64,000 nt of DNA from Hinthialibacter sp964556895 (GCA_964556895.1 CAZKYC010000002.1:62001-126000); one strand, 5' to 3'. Shown: positions 1 through 10,504, numbered from the stretch's first letter. Translations and numbers: made by a program. Notes: generated from the letters alone by a model not told the origin.

Positions 1-823
1 GTTCATACGACGCGATGCGGCTTTCGATTTCTTGGTCGCCGACGTGGTCATAGTGTTCTTTGTTGAGGTCGCGCAGCGCCGCCATGGTGCGCTCTTGCAA
101 TCTCGTCGAGACGCCGTCAGGGTTGTTCAGGTTTAAGACAGGCTCGCCCTTGTTGCGGAACAACACCCCCTGGTAGGTTGACGGCAGAAACCCGCTGCTC
201 CAGTTTGAGGCGCCGCCGCTGGTTCCCCGCCCCGCCGTCAAAACCACATAACCAGGCAGATCGTTTGATTCGGAGCCTAGGCCGTAGTTGATCCACGAGC
301 CGATGCTGGGCCGACCGAAAAACGGCACCCCCGTGTTCATCATCAACTGGCCGGGGTGATGGTTAAACGCCTCGGTATGAAGCGAACGCAACAGGCAAAT
401 ATCATCGGCGCAAGAGCCAATGTTCGGTAACAGGTCGCTGAGTTCCATGCCGCACTCGCCGTATTTTTTGAAGGTGCGGTTGCTGCCTTTCAAAACGGCG
501 GATTCTTTCTGAATAAAGGCAAAGCGCACGTTCTCGGTCATCGAATCGGGCAGCGGCTGGCCGTCGAGTTGGTTGAGTTTGGGTTTGGGGTCAAATAAGT
601 CGATCTGGCTGGGAGCGCCCGCCATGAAGATGAAGATACAGTTTTTGGCTTTCGGCGCGAAATGAGGCGGCTTTGGGGCCAGTGGGTTGGGAAACTCGTC
701 GGCATGGGCCAACAAGCCTTCATCTCTCATCAGCGCCGCCAGCGCCAGCGCGCCCAGGCCATTGGCGCCCGTCGCCAAAAAATCACGCCGGCTGTTTTGT
801 ACATACTCTTCAAATGGGTTCAT
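1..823 (-). CDS. DUF1501 family Tat-exported protein, C-terminal part missing at window edge
   Basis: Starts at the ATG at 823 (MNPFEEYVQNSRRDFLATGA) and stays open to base 1, so only about 274 residues are visible. The N-terminus carries a twin-arginine motif (SRRDFLATG) followed by an alanine-rich hydrophobic segment, as is usual for DUF1501 proteins, which belong to the alkaline phosphatase/sulfatase-like superfamily. Visible family motifs include the KNCIFIFMAGAPSQIDLFDPKP block and the later HTEAFNHHPGQLMMNTG block. It begins 13 bases after the stop of the DUF1549/DUF1553 gene, so it is the last visible gene of the five-gene minus-strand operon that starts at 11878. Biochemical function of the family is not established; pairing with cytochrome-like DUF1549/DUF1553 proteins is very common in planctomycete-type genomes. 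Confidence 0.9.
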   Translation of the reverse strand, partial: MNPFEEYVQNSRRDFLATGANGLGALALAALMRDEGLLAHADEFPNPLAPKPPHFAPKAKNCIFIFMAGAPSQIDLFDPKPKLNQLDGQPLPDSMTENVRFAFIQKESAVLKGSNRTFKKYGECGMELSDLLPNIGSCADDICLLRSLHTEAFNHHPGQLMMNTGVPFFGRPSIGSWINYGLGSESNDLPGYVVLTAGRGTSGGASNWSSGFLPSTYQGVLFRNKGEPVLNLNNPDGVSTRLQERTMAALRDLNKEHYDHVGDQEIESRIASYE

Positions 824-836
824 GGCTCGACCTCGA

Positions 837-3800
837 TTATTGCCGCGTCATAAATTCTTCCAGGTTCATCAATACGCGCCCGACAGACACCCACGCCGCC
901 GCTTCGGCGGGCCGGGCGCCGTTGATGTCTAAATCACCTAACAGTTGGGCGGCCGCTTCTGGGTTTACCAACATCATTTGATACGACTCGTTAAACAAAC
1001 GGGCGATTCGATAGACTTCATCATCCGTCGCGTTCCGCCCTAGCGCGTGATAGAACACCGTCCGAATTTTCTCAAGCGCGTCGCCCTGCATGTCTTCAGC
1101 GATGCGTTGGCCAAACGCCCCGGCGCATTCCCAAAACACCGGGTCATTCAACATAGTCAGCGCCTGCAAGGGCGTATTGGAGCGGTTGCGCCGCAGGCAG
1201 GTCACATTTGAATCAGGGCAGTCAAACGTCATCAACATGGGGTAGGGCACGGTGCGTTGAAAGAAGATGTACAGCCCGCGGCGGTAGATCTCATCGCCCC
1301 GGCTTTGCGTCCAGCGAACGGAATTCGCATACCCCAGCGCCGCAACGTCAGCTGGCAGCGGCGGGCGGACACTCGGCCCGCCAATTTGAGGGTTCAGCAA
1401 GCCGCTGGTTTGAAGCGAGATGTCGCGAATCAACTCAGCGCTTAAGCGGTAGCGGTTTTGGCGCGCCAACAACCAGTTTTTGGGGTCTAAATCGAGTAAG
1501 TCGTTGCGCGTTTTTGATGATTGTTTGTAGGTCGACGATGTGACAATCTCTTTGATCAACGCCTTACGGCTCCAACCCAGCTCGATATAGCGGTTGGCCA
1601 GCCAGTCGAGTAGTTCGGGGTGGCTGGGCAGGTCGCCGCGCGTGCCAAAGTCTTCAGGAGTAGAGACCAGGCCCTCGCCAAAAAGATACTGCCACACGCG
1701 GTTGGCGGCGACGCGTGCGGTCAGCGGGTTGTTCCGGCTGACGATCCAGCGGGCCAGGTCAAGCCGCGACGGGCGCTTGTCTTCGGCATGCAGCGCGGGC
1801 AACACAGCGGGCGTGTGGGCGATAACCTCGTCGCCTTTTCTAAGAAAGTCGCCGCGTACATGAATGTGCGACGTTCGTCCTTCGTCATGCGGCGCCATCG
1901 CCATCGCTTTGGCGTCGGGTTTCTTTGGCTGGTTTTTTTTGTGTTCGTCAATGGCTTGTTTGAAGCGCTTTCGCACGGCGTCCAAACCGCGATAGTGTTT
2001 CACCAACAGGTCTCGCTGTTCAGGTGTAGGGTCGTTCATTTGCCAGGCCGCGAGCGTTTGCGACGTCAACGGCAGGGCGTTGAGCGGCCCCTCGCTGCTG
2101 CTCGCCAAGACGCGAAACCCGCCCAGCGTGTGGCGCGAGCCGTGAGCCTGGTTGATGCGCACCGTCAGCCGCCAACCGTTTATATGCGCCAGCGGCTCGG
2201 CCAGGTTTAACACCAGGCGGTGGCTAGTTTGTGTTTCGGCGGACGACCACCCGGTCTTTAGGTCGCCGTCGATCGCGTGCTTAGCGGGGTAGTTCTCTTG
2301 GATGGAATCAGCCTTCGCGCTGGCGAATTCAACTTTGACGTTTTCTTGTTTCGTGCGCAACGGCGCCGCCGCGACCTGTATTTCTGATACGACAAAGTTG
2401 CCGTTGTCGGCCCGCCCGGCTCCTTTGCTCGGCAGCGAGCCATGAGGCGCCGTCTCCATCTGCAGCGCGGTGATGTTGCGCATGGGCGTTTCGAAAGTCA
2501 ACACATACTCATCGGTCTCAGGCGACGCCCCGCGGATAAGCACGGCGCCGTCAGAGAGAATCTCATGTGCAGCCTTCGATTTGGTTTCAACAGAAGTCAG
2601 CGTCAACGCCGTCCAACGTTCACGAGGAGGCGCGGAGCGCTTAAGCCAATTGGCAAAGCGAAGCGGAAACTCATTCTTGTCATAAGCCGCCAGCGTATCC
2701 GTCAACTGGTCATGAACCACGTCAAAGACCGCTTTATCGCTTTCATACTGCTCTAAATCTTCTGGCTTGGGCGCGGCTACGTCGTCCTCATTGGCCTGGT
2801 TAAAAAAGTCAAACAAGCCATAAAATTCTTTTTGAGAGAGCGGGTCATATTTGTGGTTGTGACACTCGGCGCAGGCCATGGTCAGCCCTAACCACACTGA
2901 ACTGGTGGTGCTGACCCGGTCTTTGACCGCCTTGATGCGGTATTCTTCCTGGTCGACCCCGCCTTCGTTGTTGGTCAGGGTGTTTCGGTGAAACCCGGTC
3001 GCGATTTGTTGATCCAGCGTTGGCTCCGGCAACAAGTCGCCCGCCAGTTGTTCGACCGTAAACTGGTCGTATGGCATATCATCGTTGATGGCATTGATGA
3101 CCCAATCGCGGTAGACGTATGCGTAGGGGCGCGGCAGGTCTTTTTCATAGCCGTCGCTATCGGCGTACCGCGCCAGATCGAGCCAATGGCGCCCCCAGCG
3201 TTCACCGAAATGAGGAGACGCCAGCAACCGGTCGACCTCGCGCTCATAGGCGCCGGGCCGCTTGTCATTCACAAACGCATCAATCTCATCTGTCGACGGC
3301 AAGAGACCCAACAAATCTAAATTCAAGCGGCGAATCAACCTCTCGCGGCTGGCCTCGGGCGAGGGCTGAATACCGTTCTCTTCGAGTTTCGCCAAGACAA
3401 AGGCATCGATTGGACTCGACGCCCAATGATCGTTTTTACCCTTTGGAATTTCGGGCTGTTTACGCGGCAGGAACGCCCAATGGTCAACAACAATTGATTT
3501 GTCTTCAGTCGAGCCGTCGTCAGGCCACTCGGCGCCCTGGTCGATCCAGGCGCGAAGAACGGCGATCTGGTCTTCGCTCAACGGATCGCCGCCAATCGGC
3601 ATGCGCGGGCCGTCGCCCACCCCAGCCACCATCTGAATCAACGGACTGTTAGCGCTATCGCCAGGGACCACGGCGCGGCCAGTGCCGCCGCCTTTGAGCG
3701 CAGGCGCCTTGAGGTCAAGCCGAAACATGCCCTTCTGTTGGTCGGCGCCGTGACACACCACACAACGGGCGTCAAAGATCGGTTTGATGTCGCGTTCAAA

Positions 3801-3917
3801 CTCGACCTGGATGTCGGCGGCATCCGGCAATGATGACGTCACATCCTTCGGCGTCGCTAACAAACTAGCCGACCCAACCATCAACAGGCCCAAGAGAGTA
3901 TGTACTGTTCGCTTCAT
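837..3917 (-). CDS. Secreted PSCyt1-DUF1549-DUF1553 (planctomycete-type cytochrome c-like) protein
   Basis: 1026 residues with an N-terminal signal peptide. The PSCyt1 domain has a c-type heme motif CVVCH at residues 52-56. The DUF1549 domain follows (roughly 165-370) with the characteristic blocks FGERWGRHWLDLARYADSDG and a second CxxCH in ACAECHNHKYDPLSQKEFYG. The C-terminal third is DUF1553 (RLDLARWIVSRNNPLTARV, then LFGEGLVSTPEDFG and SNTPLQALTMLNDPVF). A discoidin-like insert of about 200 residues (EIQVAAAPLR to LGGFRVLASS) sits between DUF1549 and DUF1553. ATG at 3917 follows GGTGAG. The gene lies 10 bases behind the WD40 giant and 13 bases before a DUF1501 gene, so it is co-transcribed with both. 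Two heme motifs suggest a periplasmic redox role; the family's substrate is not known. Confidence 0.93.
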   Translation of the reverse strand: MKRTVHTLLGLLMVGSASLLATPKDVTSSLPDAADIQVEFERDIKPIFDARCVVCHGADQQKGMFRLDLKAPALKGGGTGRAVVPGDSANSPLIQMVAGVGDGPRMPIGGDPLSEDQIAVLRAWIDQGAEWPDDGSTEDKSIVVDHWAFLPRKQPEIPKGKNDHWASSPIDAFVLAKLEENGIQPSPEASRERLIRRLNLDLLGLLPSTDEIDAFVNDKRPGAYEREVDRLLASPHFGERWGRHWLDLARYADSDGYEKDLPRPYAYVYRDWVINAINDDMPYDQFTVEQLAGDLLPEPTLDQQIATGFHRNTLTNNEGGVDQEEYRIKAVKDRVSTTSSVWLGLTMACAECHNHKYDPLSQKEFYGLFDFFNQANEDDVAAPKPEDLEQYESDKAVFDVVHDQLTDTLAAYDKNEFPLRFANWLKRSAPPRERWTALTLTSVETKSKAAHEILSDGAVLIRGASPETDEYVLTFETPMRNITALQMETAPHGSLPSKGAGRADNGNFVVSEIQVAAAPLRTKQENVKVEFASAKADSIQENYPAKHAIDGDLKTGWSSAETQTSHRLVLNLAEPLAHINGWRLTVRINQAHGSRHTLGGFRVLASSSEGPLNALPLTSQTLAAWQMNDPTPEQRDLLVKHYRGLDAVRKRFKQAIDEHKKNQPKKPDAKAMAMAPHDEGRTSHIHVRGDFLRKGDEVIAHTPAVLPALHAEDKRPSRLDLARWIVSRNNPLTARVAANRVWQYLFGEGLVSTPEDFGTRGDLPSHPELLDWLANRYIELGWSRKALIKEIVTSSTYKQSSKTRNDLLDLDPKNWLLARQNRYRLSAELIRDISLQTSGLLNPQIGGPSVRPPLPADVAALGYANSVRWTQSRGDEIYRRGLYIFFQRTVPYPMLMTFDCPDSNVTCLRRNRSNTPLQALTMLNDPVFWECAGAFGQRIAEDMQGDALEKIRTVFYHALGRNATDDEVYRIARLFNESYQMMLVNPEAAAQLLGDLDINGARPAEAAAWVSVGRVLMNLEEFMTRQ

Positions 3918-3927
3918 CTGCTCACCA

Positions 3928-6900
3928 TCAATTCAGATTCAACGCCGAAGCCTGGCTTGGCGCTTCAATCAACAGGGTGGAGGAATTTGACGCGTTCCAA
4001 TGGCGAATGGGCGAACGCGTTTCGACACTGGCGATAGAAAAGAACGAGCGCTCCATCGGCTTCACCCAAGGCTCAACATAAATTTCGTAGGTGCGCTCAT
4101 TCTCATTCTCAGTGATTAAGATGCCATTTAATCCGGTATCCATGACATAGACGCCAAAAGGCAGGTTGCGCACATCAATGGGCACGCGGCCTTCAAAGCC
4201 GTTACGGCGTTCGATCTTCACCGTACATTTCACGCTCTCGCCGGGGCGGACGCGCAAGACGTCTTGTTCATGGGCGATGGTCACATCCGCCGGGCGCACC
4301 ACCGACAGTTGGTTGATTCGCGCTTCGCGTTTGACCACTTCGCCCTCATGCGCCGCCTTGGCTTCGACAATGATCTTGTCGTTCCATGCGGTCGTCTCTG
4401 CGCCGTCTTCCGGCCAGATGGTAATCGAACAGGATTCTTCGCCAGGCAATATCAAACCTTGGGTTGCAGAAAATCCATCAGGAAGATTGTTGACATACAC
4501 TTCGATGGGCGCGTCGAATCCCTCGATGCGGTCTGCGGTGATGTTCAATGGATAGCGCCCGTCTTGGTGAAGATTCGGGCGGTCGCTGCTGATAAAAATT
4601 TTATAGTCAGGCTGGGGCGGACGCACATGAAGTCGGTAGGCGAAGTCAGGCCCGCTCTTTTGCATCGCGTCTGTAATTCTCACATGATATGGGCCCTCGG
4701 CTGGCGGCTCGAACAAAAAGTATGAGTCTTTCTGATACGTCGGCGCGCCGCCGTCGTCGTTGCGGGCGTGAAGGCGAAAGACGGGCATGCCGTTTGGCGC
4801 GAAGGTCTTGCCCGCCGGGTGAATCTCAACTTTATACGCAGGCGTATACACCGCATGGTGAGACGGCGTGGCGCCAAACAAGCCATAGCGCCAGCCAAAC
4901 CGCGAGTTGCTCAAGAACGTCACGTCTTCGTCAGGGTAATCGGGCAATTTGACCACTTTGAGAATCTCGTCGCCCACCATCACATAATCGTTAATCGCCA
5001 GGTCCGTCCATGAATCAAGCCGCATGCTCTGTGAACGCGAGTCGCGGTCAGACAGGGTCAAGAACGTTTCGGCGACGCACCGCACAGATGCAATCTCAAT
5101 CGGCGCGCCATTCTCGTCAAAGATCTCAATTTCAGAATCAAGCGGCGAACCCAGTTGTTGGGCTTCAACCGCAATCGCCAGTTTCTCGCCGCGTTTGGCC
5201 TCAAAGCGGTACCAATCTTGGTCTTGCCTATCATCGGGTGAGTGGATTCGCCCGTTCACAATACAAGGCTGGTTAAGTTCGATCGCGTCTTGGTAATCAT
5301 CATTGGCGCCCGATTCAATCAGTTCGGGCAGTTCGCTCCACGCCAGTTTCGGCGCAGGGAACGAAAACGGCTTCCAGCCGTTCATCTCGTCATCTGTCGC
5401 GGGAAGGTTCACATCAAACACATCGCCGCCTAGGTTATATCCCGAAACGGTGAATGAAACCGCCGCCCCTTTTTGGCCGCCCAGCGGGAACACCGACTCA
5501 ACCAGGGGGCGCTCATGAACATGCAGCCGATAGAAGCCGCCTTTGCGCAAGTTGGCGTCCTGAATGCGCACGCCATAGACGCCGTCATGTTCAAAACGGC
5601 GTCCCATGCGGGCGTCGCGGCGGCCCAAGTCGCTCACCGCGAGAACCACCCCATCTTCATCAATAATCTCGACAAGCGAGGTAAGCCCCGAACCAATCGC
5701 GCTGGCCATCACATCGAAGACCAGTTGCTGGCCCGCCTTGGCATTCACGCGAAAGACATCCACATCGCCAATTTCATTGATGGCGCCCGCCGCGATGCAG
5801 GGCGGCTTTAACCAAGGCGCCGAATCAAACGAGTCGTCGTCTTGGTTTTCGTTTACGGGTTCACTGGCTTCAACGGCGAATGAGACCCGGTTGGTCGTCG
5901 CCAGCGGCGTCTGCGCCCACAGGTGGTGGACGCCTTCCCAGACGGATTCATTAATTTCCATTTCAAGCGTCAACACATAAGGCAGGCCCGTATCGACAAT
6001 CTCGGCCGCCGTGGTAAATTCCGCCCGCTTAAAAGTAGGCAGTTCTTTTTCTTCGCTATCGATTACGCTGATCCTAATGCCTTCATGGTCGGCGAACATC
6101 TGAGCGTCGGCGAGGTTCTTGCCATTCAGTTTGATGGTGTGGGTCTTGCCCCTGGCCAGCGCCCGTTTGTCGATTGAGCTGAGCGACGAGAGATAGGCGC
6201 CGTTGCCTTTGACCACGCGCACGCGAAACTTGTCGCCTTCGTCAATTTGTTGGTTTGGCTTTGACGGCGCCTGCGCTGTTTTGGTTTGTTTTCGCGGTTC
6301 TATTGTTTTGGGCGCCTGGTCAAGCCAAGCCAAGAGATCGCCGCTTTGAATGTCATACAACCTGAGCGTTCCGTCATAACACCCCATCGCCAAGAGCGAC
6401 GCGCTCGAGTCAGACGCCAATGAAAAGACCCAGTCAGGTTGAGGCCCCCAGACTTGTTGTTCTTGAAAATCGTCAGCGCTCCAGGCTTTGACCAGTTTGT
6501 CTTCGGCGGTCGAGAAGAGCGTCTCGCCGCTCTGGGAATAAAGCAGGTCTAACACGGCGCCGTCATGAGAAAATTTTGACTCGACCAGTTTGCCGCTGGC
6601 TTCGCGCAGCTGCCACACGCGAATGATCTTGTCGGCCCCGGCGGCGGCCAGGCGGCTTCCGTCTGGATGAAACGCTACGCTGTATTGGGCGTCGAGCGGC
6701 TCAGACAGCGTAAAGATGCGTTCCCCGCTGGCTGCGTCCCAAATCTTGATCGTGCGGTCGCCCGCCGCTGAGGCGATGCGGGCGCCGTCGGGGCTGAAAG
6801 CGATGGCGTAGACCGCGTCGACATGGTCAAGAAGCGTCTTTGTTTCTTCGCCGCTTTTGGCGTCCCAGAGTTTGATGGCGCGGTCGTAGCTGCAAGTCGC

Positions 6901-7992
6901 GATGGTTTGGCCGTCAGGCGAATACTCAATGTCGTAGATGCAATCATCGTGACCAGCGATCGTTTGTTTATGCTCGAACGTTTCAGCATCCCACAAAACA
7001 AGTTCGCCCTCAACCGCCGGCTTACCGCCCGCCGCCGCGAGAGTGGAACCGTCAGGGCTGAACCGCAACGCCCGCACCAAATGAGAGTGGCCCGGCAGGG
7101 TAAAACGCAGCGCTACGTGATTGTTCTGCTTATCAAATTCGTATACGTCAATACGATGCAACTTCCCCACAGCCAATATAGGCTTGGTTGGATGAAACGC
7201 CACCGCGCCGATTTCGTCATGCTGGTAGGTTTGGTGGGTAACGGGCCCATCAACATCCACTGCGCGTTCGTGCGCGGGCATGGCCGCGATCCAATCATGA
7301 ATCGTCTTGATGTCTCCCTCCGAAAGCGGCGCCATCGGCTTGGGCGGCATGGGCTTGGCGCCGTCGAGTTGGGCGACGCGCTGATAAAACACGCTTTCCT
7401 CCGGCTTGCCGGGGACAATCACCTTGCCTTTTTTGCTGCCCTTGGCGATTGACGCCATCGAAGACAAATCGAGTTTGGCTTTTGGGTCCTCGGCGCCATG
7501 ACAGCCCAGACAGTTGCTTTCAATCATGGGCATGATGGTTTCGCCAAACACACCAGCATGCACTTTAGGCGCAGGCATTGGTTTGGGCTTTTTGGTTTCT
7601 TGTTTGTCGGTCTTTGCTTTAGGCTCCGGCTCGGCAACAACCTTGCCGGATGGCTCCATTGACGCGATCCATTTGCGCAACACCTCGACTTCTTCGTCTT
7701 CGAGCGGCAGCAACGGCTTGGGCGGCATCTTCGGCTCAGCCTCGCCGGTAATGACGTGCAGCAGCAGGCTTTCGTCCGGCTTGCCAGGAGTAAGAACCTT
7801 ACGCTGGCTGCTACCCTCCAAGATCGTATCAATGCTTAGAAGTTGCAGCCCGGCGGCGGGTTCGTTTTTGGCGTGACAACCGACGCAGTTCGCCATCAAG
7901 ATCGGCTCAACCTCTTGTTCAAAATCAACAGCGAATACACACGGCGCGACAACAAGCGCCGTCAAAAAACAGATGATTTGTTTAGTCTTCAA
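3928..7992 (-). CDS. Giant secreted PSCyt1 x2 / WD40 propeller / PPC-domain protein
   Basis: 1354 residues. After a signal peptide (to about residue 21, CVFA) there are two PSCyt1-type domains, each with one CxxCH (CVGCH near 36, CLGCH near 161) and the PGKPDES/PGKPEES motif. A seven-bladed WD40 propeller follows (about 250-560; repeats such as FSPDGSTLAAAGG, YSPDGQTIATCS, FSPDGARIASAAGD). The remainder holds two bacterial pre-peptidase C-terminal (PPC)-like beta-sandwich modules (DVDVFRVNAKAGQQLVFDV, QDWYRFEAKRGEKLAIAVEA) and further Ig-like modules. The start is TTG at 7992; no ATG exists nearby, and GGGGAG lies 9 bases upstream. It sits centrally in the operon, 19 bases after one DUF1549 gene and 10 before the other. 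Probably a periplasmic or outer-surface heme protein; the substrate is unknown. Confidence 0.9.
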   Translation of the reverse strand: MKTKQIICFLTALVVAPCVFAVDFEQEVEPILMANCVGCHAKNEPAAGLQLLSIDTILEGSSQRKVLTPGKPDESLLLHVITGEAEPKMPPKPLLPLEDEEVEVLRKWIASMEPSGKVVAEPEPKAKTDKQETKKPKPMPAPKVHAGVFGETIMPMIESNCLGCHGAEDPKAKLDLSSMASIAKGSKKGKVIVPGKPEESVFYQRVAQLDGAKPMPPKPMAPLSEGDIKTIHDWIAAMPAHERAVDVDGPVTHQTYQHDEIGAVAFHPTKPILAVGKLHRIDVYEFDKQNNHVALRFTLPGHSHLVRALRFSPDGSTLAAAGGKPAVEGELVLWDAETFEHKQTIAGHDDCIYDIEYSPDGQTIATCSYDRAIKLWDAKSGEETKTLLDHVDAVYAIAFSPDGARIASAAGDRTIKIWDAASGERIFTLSEPLDAQYSVAFHPDGSRLAAAGADKIIRVWQLREASGKLVESKFSHDGAVLDLLYSQSGETLFSTAEDKLVKAWSADDFQEQQVWGPQPDWVFSLASDSSASLLAMGCYDGTLRLYDIQSGDLLAWLDQAPKTIEPRKQTKTAQAPSKPNQQIDEGDKFRVRVVKGNGAYLSSLSSIDKRALARGKTHTIKLNGKNLADAQMFADHEGIRISVIDSEEKELPTFKRAEFTTAAEIVDTGLPYVLTLEMEINESVWEGVHHLWAQTPLATTNRVSFAVEASEPVNENQDDDSFDSAPWLKPPCIAAGAINEIGDVDVFRVNAKAGQQLVFDVMASAIGSGLTSLVEIIDEDGVVLAVSDLGRRDARMGRRFEHDGVYGVRIQDANLRKGGFYRLHVHERPLVESVFPLGGQKGAAVSFTVSGYNLGGDVFDVNLPATDDEMNGWKPFSFPAPKLAWSELPELIESGANDDYQDAIELNQPCIVNGRIHSPDDRQDQDWYRFEAKRGEKLAIAVEAQQLGSPLDSEIEIFDENGAPIEIASVRCVAETFLTLSDRDSRSQSMRLDSWTDLAINDYVMVGDEILKVVKLPDYPDEDVTFLSNSRFGWRYGLFGATPSHHAVYTPAYKVEIHPAGKTFAPNGMPVFRLHARNDDGGAPTYQKDSYFLFEPPAEGPYHVRITDAMQKSGPDFAYRLHVRPPQPDYKIFISSDRPNLHQDGRYPLNITADRIEGFDAPIEVYVNNLPDGFSATQGLILPGEESCSITIWPEDGAETTAWNDKIIVEAKAAHEGEVVKREARINQLSVVRPADVTIAHEQDVLRVRPGESVKCTVKIERRNGFEGRVPIDVRNLPFGVYVMDTGLNGILITENENERTYEIYVEPWVKPMERSFFSIASVETRSPIRHWNASNSSTLLIEAPSQASALNLN

Positions 7993-8011
7993 CCTTACAT
8001 CTCCCCTGCGA

Positions 8012-10462
8012 TCAGTGGTTGAACAAAAATTCTTTGCCGCTCAACAGCGCCCAGGCGGCGTCTTCCAGCGCGAGGCGCTTTTCATCTCTCTCCAGGCGCT
8101 CCCAGGCGCCGTCTTGCCACAGCGCGTCCATCACCGCGCGTTTTTCTTCACGCGACGGCGTTCGGCAAAGCGCGTTGAGATACAAGTCAAAAATAAAGTC
8201 ATCCAGCGGCCCGCCGCTGTCTAGAAATTCATCAATGAAGTTGTCCTTGCGCTGTAACTTCTCATTGAGCGTGTCGCCGTTGCTGACATGCAGCGCTTGG
8301 GCCAGCGTGGGCGTCGAGTCGCGTTCGCATGAGCAAGTCTGTTTTCGTTCAGGCCGCCCAAACGCAGCCAAAAATTGCGACGCCGCGTTGGCGTCGGGCA
8401 ATTGCATCGCCCGCCACCCTTCCGGGTATCCAGCAAAGCTGGTTTGCGCCCCGGTAACTGACGAGTAAGCGTCAAGAATGACCTCCGCCGCCAACCGCCG
8501 GGGAAAATACCTCGAATAATGGCGCTGGTCGCTTTCGTTGCCCCACTCCGGCTTCGACGAACGCTGGTATGCGGCTGAATTCATGATGGTGCGAGCCAGG
8601 CGTTTCACGTCATAGCCATGCTCGACGAAATCGTTTTCCAACGCGGCGAATAGCGCTTCGTTGCTGGGCGGGTTGGTCAATCGCAAGTCGTCTTCGGGCT
8701 CGACCAGGCCGACGCCCATGAAGTGTTTCCACACACGGTTAACGATGGCGCGCGAGAAATAAGGGTTCTCAGGCGAGGTCAACCACTTCGCCAGATAGGC
8801 GCGGCGGTTTTCGGCGTCTAAACTTATTGGTTCGCTATCAAGCGGTTTGGGCGGCAGCGGTTTTCCATACAACGGGTGGATAATATCGCCCGCCGAGCCA
8901 GACCGGACAAAGGTCTCGCCCGCCCGGTCGCCGTTTTTGAGCCGCACCCGCGACAACAAATTGGCCATGCCGTAGTAGTCGTCTTGGGTCCATTTTTCCA
9001 TCGGGTGGTTGTGACAGCGCGCGCAGGTGATCGACAGCCCCATAAAGGCGACCGAAGTGGTTTCGACCAACGCGGTGGTCTCTTTGTGTAAGACAAAGTA
9101 ATTCGCCGCGCCGTTTTCTAACGTGCTGCCCTGGGCGGTAATGATGCGTTCGACAAACTCGTTCCAGCCGATGTTTTGTTTGACGCTGTCGCGAATGAAG
9201 CGGTAATAGGCCAGCGCCGCCTCGCGGTTGCTCAGCCCGGGGTTGTTGGTCGACACCAACATCAGATCGCTCCATTTGTACGACCATTGGTCAACAAACT
9301 CTTCGCGCTCGACCAGTTCATCGATCAATCGTTTGCGTTTGTTGGGGTCGGCGTCCATGACAAATGAAATGATTTCACGCGGGGTCGGCAAGACGCCGAT
9401 AGCATCCAAGTAGGCGCGGCGTACAAATTCCGCGTCTGTACTGGGGCCTGACGGCCCGATGCGCAGCGCTTTTAATTTATCAAGAATTTTATCGTCGATA
9501 TAGTTGCGCCTTACTGCGTTGGCGAACACGTCGTCGCTGAGCTCGGTTTCATAGGGCGCCTCAAGGCTGGTGAAGGCCACTTTGCCGTTATACCAGACCG
9601 TCAACGCCGCCGAGCCGCTGCGGTGAATCGAGGCCAGCCCCTCTTCATTGATCAACGCAACGCCGTCATTGGTCGAGCCATACTTGCTCCAATGGGTGGC
9701 GTCTTTGGTGGAGCCGTCATCAAACCGCGCAAGCACCATCAATTGGTGTTGAGAACCAATCTCAATACGAATTCGCTTCGGGAACACTTCGATTCCGGCC
9801 AGTTGTTTTTCGCCCTCGGGCGGGCGCGGCGCCTGGGCGGCGATCCACTCTCTGACGATGCGGTATTCCAGCGAGTTTTTGCGCATCAACTTTCCGCCGC
9901 CATGAGGGACAGCGCCAGTCGGTTTTTGTAAGAGCAAACTCGTATCGGGTTCGGCAATTAGAATACGGCGGCCTTTGGCCTGGCGGGTGAGTGAATCATG
10001 GTCAAACGCATAGTCATACCCTCGTAACGACAACCGAAAACCGTTCTTTCCGCCCGCGGCGCCGTGACACGCCCCCGCGTTGCAGCCAATCTTGGTTAGC
10101 ACGGGTTGAACATCGTTGGCAAAGCTCCATTCGTGCGGGCTGCCGGTTCCCGTCACTGAGACCTTGGCCTCAATCACGCGGCCATCAACTTCACAGCGAA
10201 CCACCGTCTCGCCGTCGCCGACAGGAGTGGCCACGCCGTTCTCGTCAATCGTTATGATGTCTTGGTCTTCGACAATGAAACTCGCCGCGCGCGTCCAATC
10301 GGCGACGCTGCGGTCAGCGTCCGTTTCCAACACCAATAGTTGCTGACGGTCGTCGGCGTGTTTGAGATGGATCGTCTTTGGCAGAATTTCGATGGGCGCA
10401 GAGAACGAAATATGCGCAGATACAGCAACACAAAATACCCTGAAAGCGAAGCGGTGTAGCAT
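8012..10462 (-). CDS. Secreted Ig-like / DUF1549 / DUF1553 protein
   Basis: 816 residues with a signal peptide (to about residue 22). The N-terminus has a bacterial Ig-like (Big_2) domain (residues 25-105, VATPVGDGETVVRCEVDGR), then the characteristic motif GCNAGACHGAAGGKNGFRLS with a CX4CH at 127-133, a second Big_2-like domain (LAGIEVFPKRIRIEIGSQHQ), DUF1549 (VRRAYLDAIGVLPTPREI, with a CARCH heme-like motif in LSITCARCHNHPMEKWTQ), and DUF1553 (WLTSPENPYFSRAIVNRVWK). This is the Ig-containing subtype, different from the 837-3917 paralogue, which has PSCyt1 instead. It lies 42 bases after DUF1501 gene 10505-11878, and each DUF1549/1553 protein in the operon therefore has its own DUF1501 neighbour. 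Start ATG at 10462 has only a weak upstream ribosome site. Confidence 0.92.
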   Translation of the reverse strand: MLHRFAFRVFCVAVSAHISFSAPIEILPKTIHLKHADDRQQLLVLETDADRSVADWTRAASFIVEDQDIITIDENGVATPVGDGETVVRCEVDGRVIEAKVSVTGTGSPHEWSFANDVQPVLTKIGCNAGACHGAAGGKNGFRLSLRGYDYAFDHDSLTRQAKGRRILIAEPDTSLLLQKPTGAVPHGGGKLMRKNSLEYRIVREWIAAQAPRPPEGEKQLAGIEVFPKRIRIEIGSQHQLMVLARFDDGSTKDATHWSKYGSTNDGVALINEEGLASIHRSGSAALTVWYNGKVAFTSLEAPYETELSDDVFANAVRRNYIDDKILDKLKALRIGPSGPSTDAEFVRRAYLDAIGVLPTPREIISFVMDADPNKRKRLIDELVEREEFVDQWSYKWSDLMLVSTNNPGLSNREAALAYYRFIRDSVKQNIGWNEFVERIITAQGSTLENGAANYFVLHKETTALVETTSVAFMGLSITCARCHNHPMEKWTQDDYYGMANLLSRVRLKNGDRAGETFVRSGSAGDIIHPLYGKPLPPKPLDSEPISLDAENRRAYLAKWLTSPENPYFSRAIVNRVWKHFMGVGLVEPEDDLRLTNPPSNEALFAALENDFVEHGYDVKRLARTIMNSAAYQRSSKPEWGNESDQRHYSRYFPRRLAAEVILDAYSSVTGAQTSFAGYPEGWRAMQLPDANAASQFLAAFGRPERKQTCSCERDSTPTLAQALHVSNGDTLNEKLQRKDNFIDEFLDSGGPLDDFIFDLYLNALCRTPSREEKRAVMDALWQDGAWERLERDEKRLALEDAAWALLSGKEFLFNH

Positions 10463-10504
10463 CCTATTTTATCCCATTCACTGAAGATCAGTTTATCAAT
10501 CAAA

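Noticed and set aside
1620..2210. Long plus-strand frame antisense to the PSCyt1-DUF1549 gene
   Set aside because: Composition is that of a GC-rich antisense shadow; the opposite strand carries clear domain motifs throughout.
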